From positions 1 to 7,611 of the forward strand of contig CAIPUP010000142.1 in NCBI GenBank assembly GCA_903868285.1: a stretch of DNA of 7,611 nt. The letters run 5' to 3'. The position numbers and the translations under genes were made by a program. Below, piece after piece: positions 7,351 to 7,611 of the stretch. This DNA comes from an uncultured beta proteobacterium. GTDB taxonomy: Bacteria; Pseudomonadota; Gammaproteobacteria; Burkholderiales; SG8-39. The notes under the pieces were generated by a model. It did not search any database. It saw only the letters and a program-made list of their open reading frames with translations, and was not told where the DNA came from. Within the stretch, counting starts at the first letter, position 1, and every line of letters starts with the position of its first letter.

Positions 7351-7611
7351 GCGAACTCCAGCTCGGTTTGCTGGGCATCGGTGCCGCTGTCATCGTGCTG
7401 GTGCTGGGCTACAACAAGTGGCAGGAATGGAAGTTTCGCAAGCAGTCAGCGAAGTCCATGCCGCAGCCCGATGGCGACGCGCTGATGGGACAGTCGTTCA
7501 CGCCGCGCAGAACGGCGACCGATTCCTACGGTGATGCCTACGGCGAGTCCCAGATTGAGGCGATGGTTGAACCGGCGCTGGTGCACGCCCTGCAGGATTT
7601 ACCGGAGCAAC
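7347..7611 (+). CDS. zipA: Cell division protein ZipA, N-terminal part (runs off right edge)
   Basis: ZipA is an inner-membrane division protein that tethers FtsZ filaments through a C-terminal domain. 88 residues are visible. Residues 4-22 (LQLGLLGIGAAVIVLVLGY) form one membrane-spanning segment close to the N-terminus, followed by the basic NKWQEWKFRKQ stretch and a polar, Pro/Asp/Gly-containing linker, as expected of ZipA's N-out anchor and flexible arm. The FtsZ-binding domain lies beyond the window. The gene follows smc with a GTGA overlap, an order I recall for betaproteobacteria, where ligA often follows. The identification rests on the membrane anchor plus gene order; low conservation of the linker means a different short-anchor protein cannot be fully excluded from this part alone. 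Confidence 0.88.
   Translation, partial: MSELQLGLLGIGAAVIVLVLGYNKWQEWKFRKQSAKSMPQPDGDALMGQSFTPRRTATDSYGDAYGESQIEAMVEPALVHALQDLPEQ

Overview
The window looks like an ordinary chromosomal segment of a GC-rich betaproteobacterium, probably order Burkholderiales. The basis is protein resemblance (DapC/DapD/DapE, a short single-module QueF, an SMC with a proteobacterial-type hinge) and the linkage of smc, zipA and dap genes, which I recall from that group. No mobile element, CRISPR array, rRNA or tRNA was seen.

Layout: positions 1-3398 are read on the minus strand, in transcription order queF, dapC, dapD, dapE (dapE runs off the left edge). dapC and dapD overlap by 4 bases and dapD and dapE by about 11, so these three are almost certainly one translationally coupled operon. 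They encode three consecutive steps of the succinylase branch of meso-diaminopimelate/lysine synthesis: succinylation, transamination and desuccinylation. queF (preQ0 reduction for queuosine) lies 60 bases upstream of dapC and may be co-transcribed; a weak promoter in the gap could also serve dapCDE separately.

Positions 3399-3837 form a 439-base divergent intergenic region. It holds face-to-face promoter-like hexamers around 3550-3577, several short palindromes, and four tandem copies of a 15-base unit just before smc. One reading of this stretch is a 47-residue Gly/Phe/Tyr-rich small ORF whose stop codon overlaps the smc start (GTGA). It has no clear ribosome binding site, so it is a candidate only.

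Positions 3838-7611 are read on the plus strand: a full-length smc (1170 residues, chromosome condensation) followed by the 5' part of zipA (division protein, membrane anchor visible), again with a GTGA overlap but here with a strong Shine-Dalgarno sequence. The right-hand half therefore couples chromosome organisation with division, and the left-hand half supplies cell-wall/lysine precursor and a tRNA-modification enzyme.

I did not find a convincing new system. The most worthwhile item is the repeat-bearing small ORF directly in front of smc.
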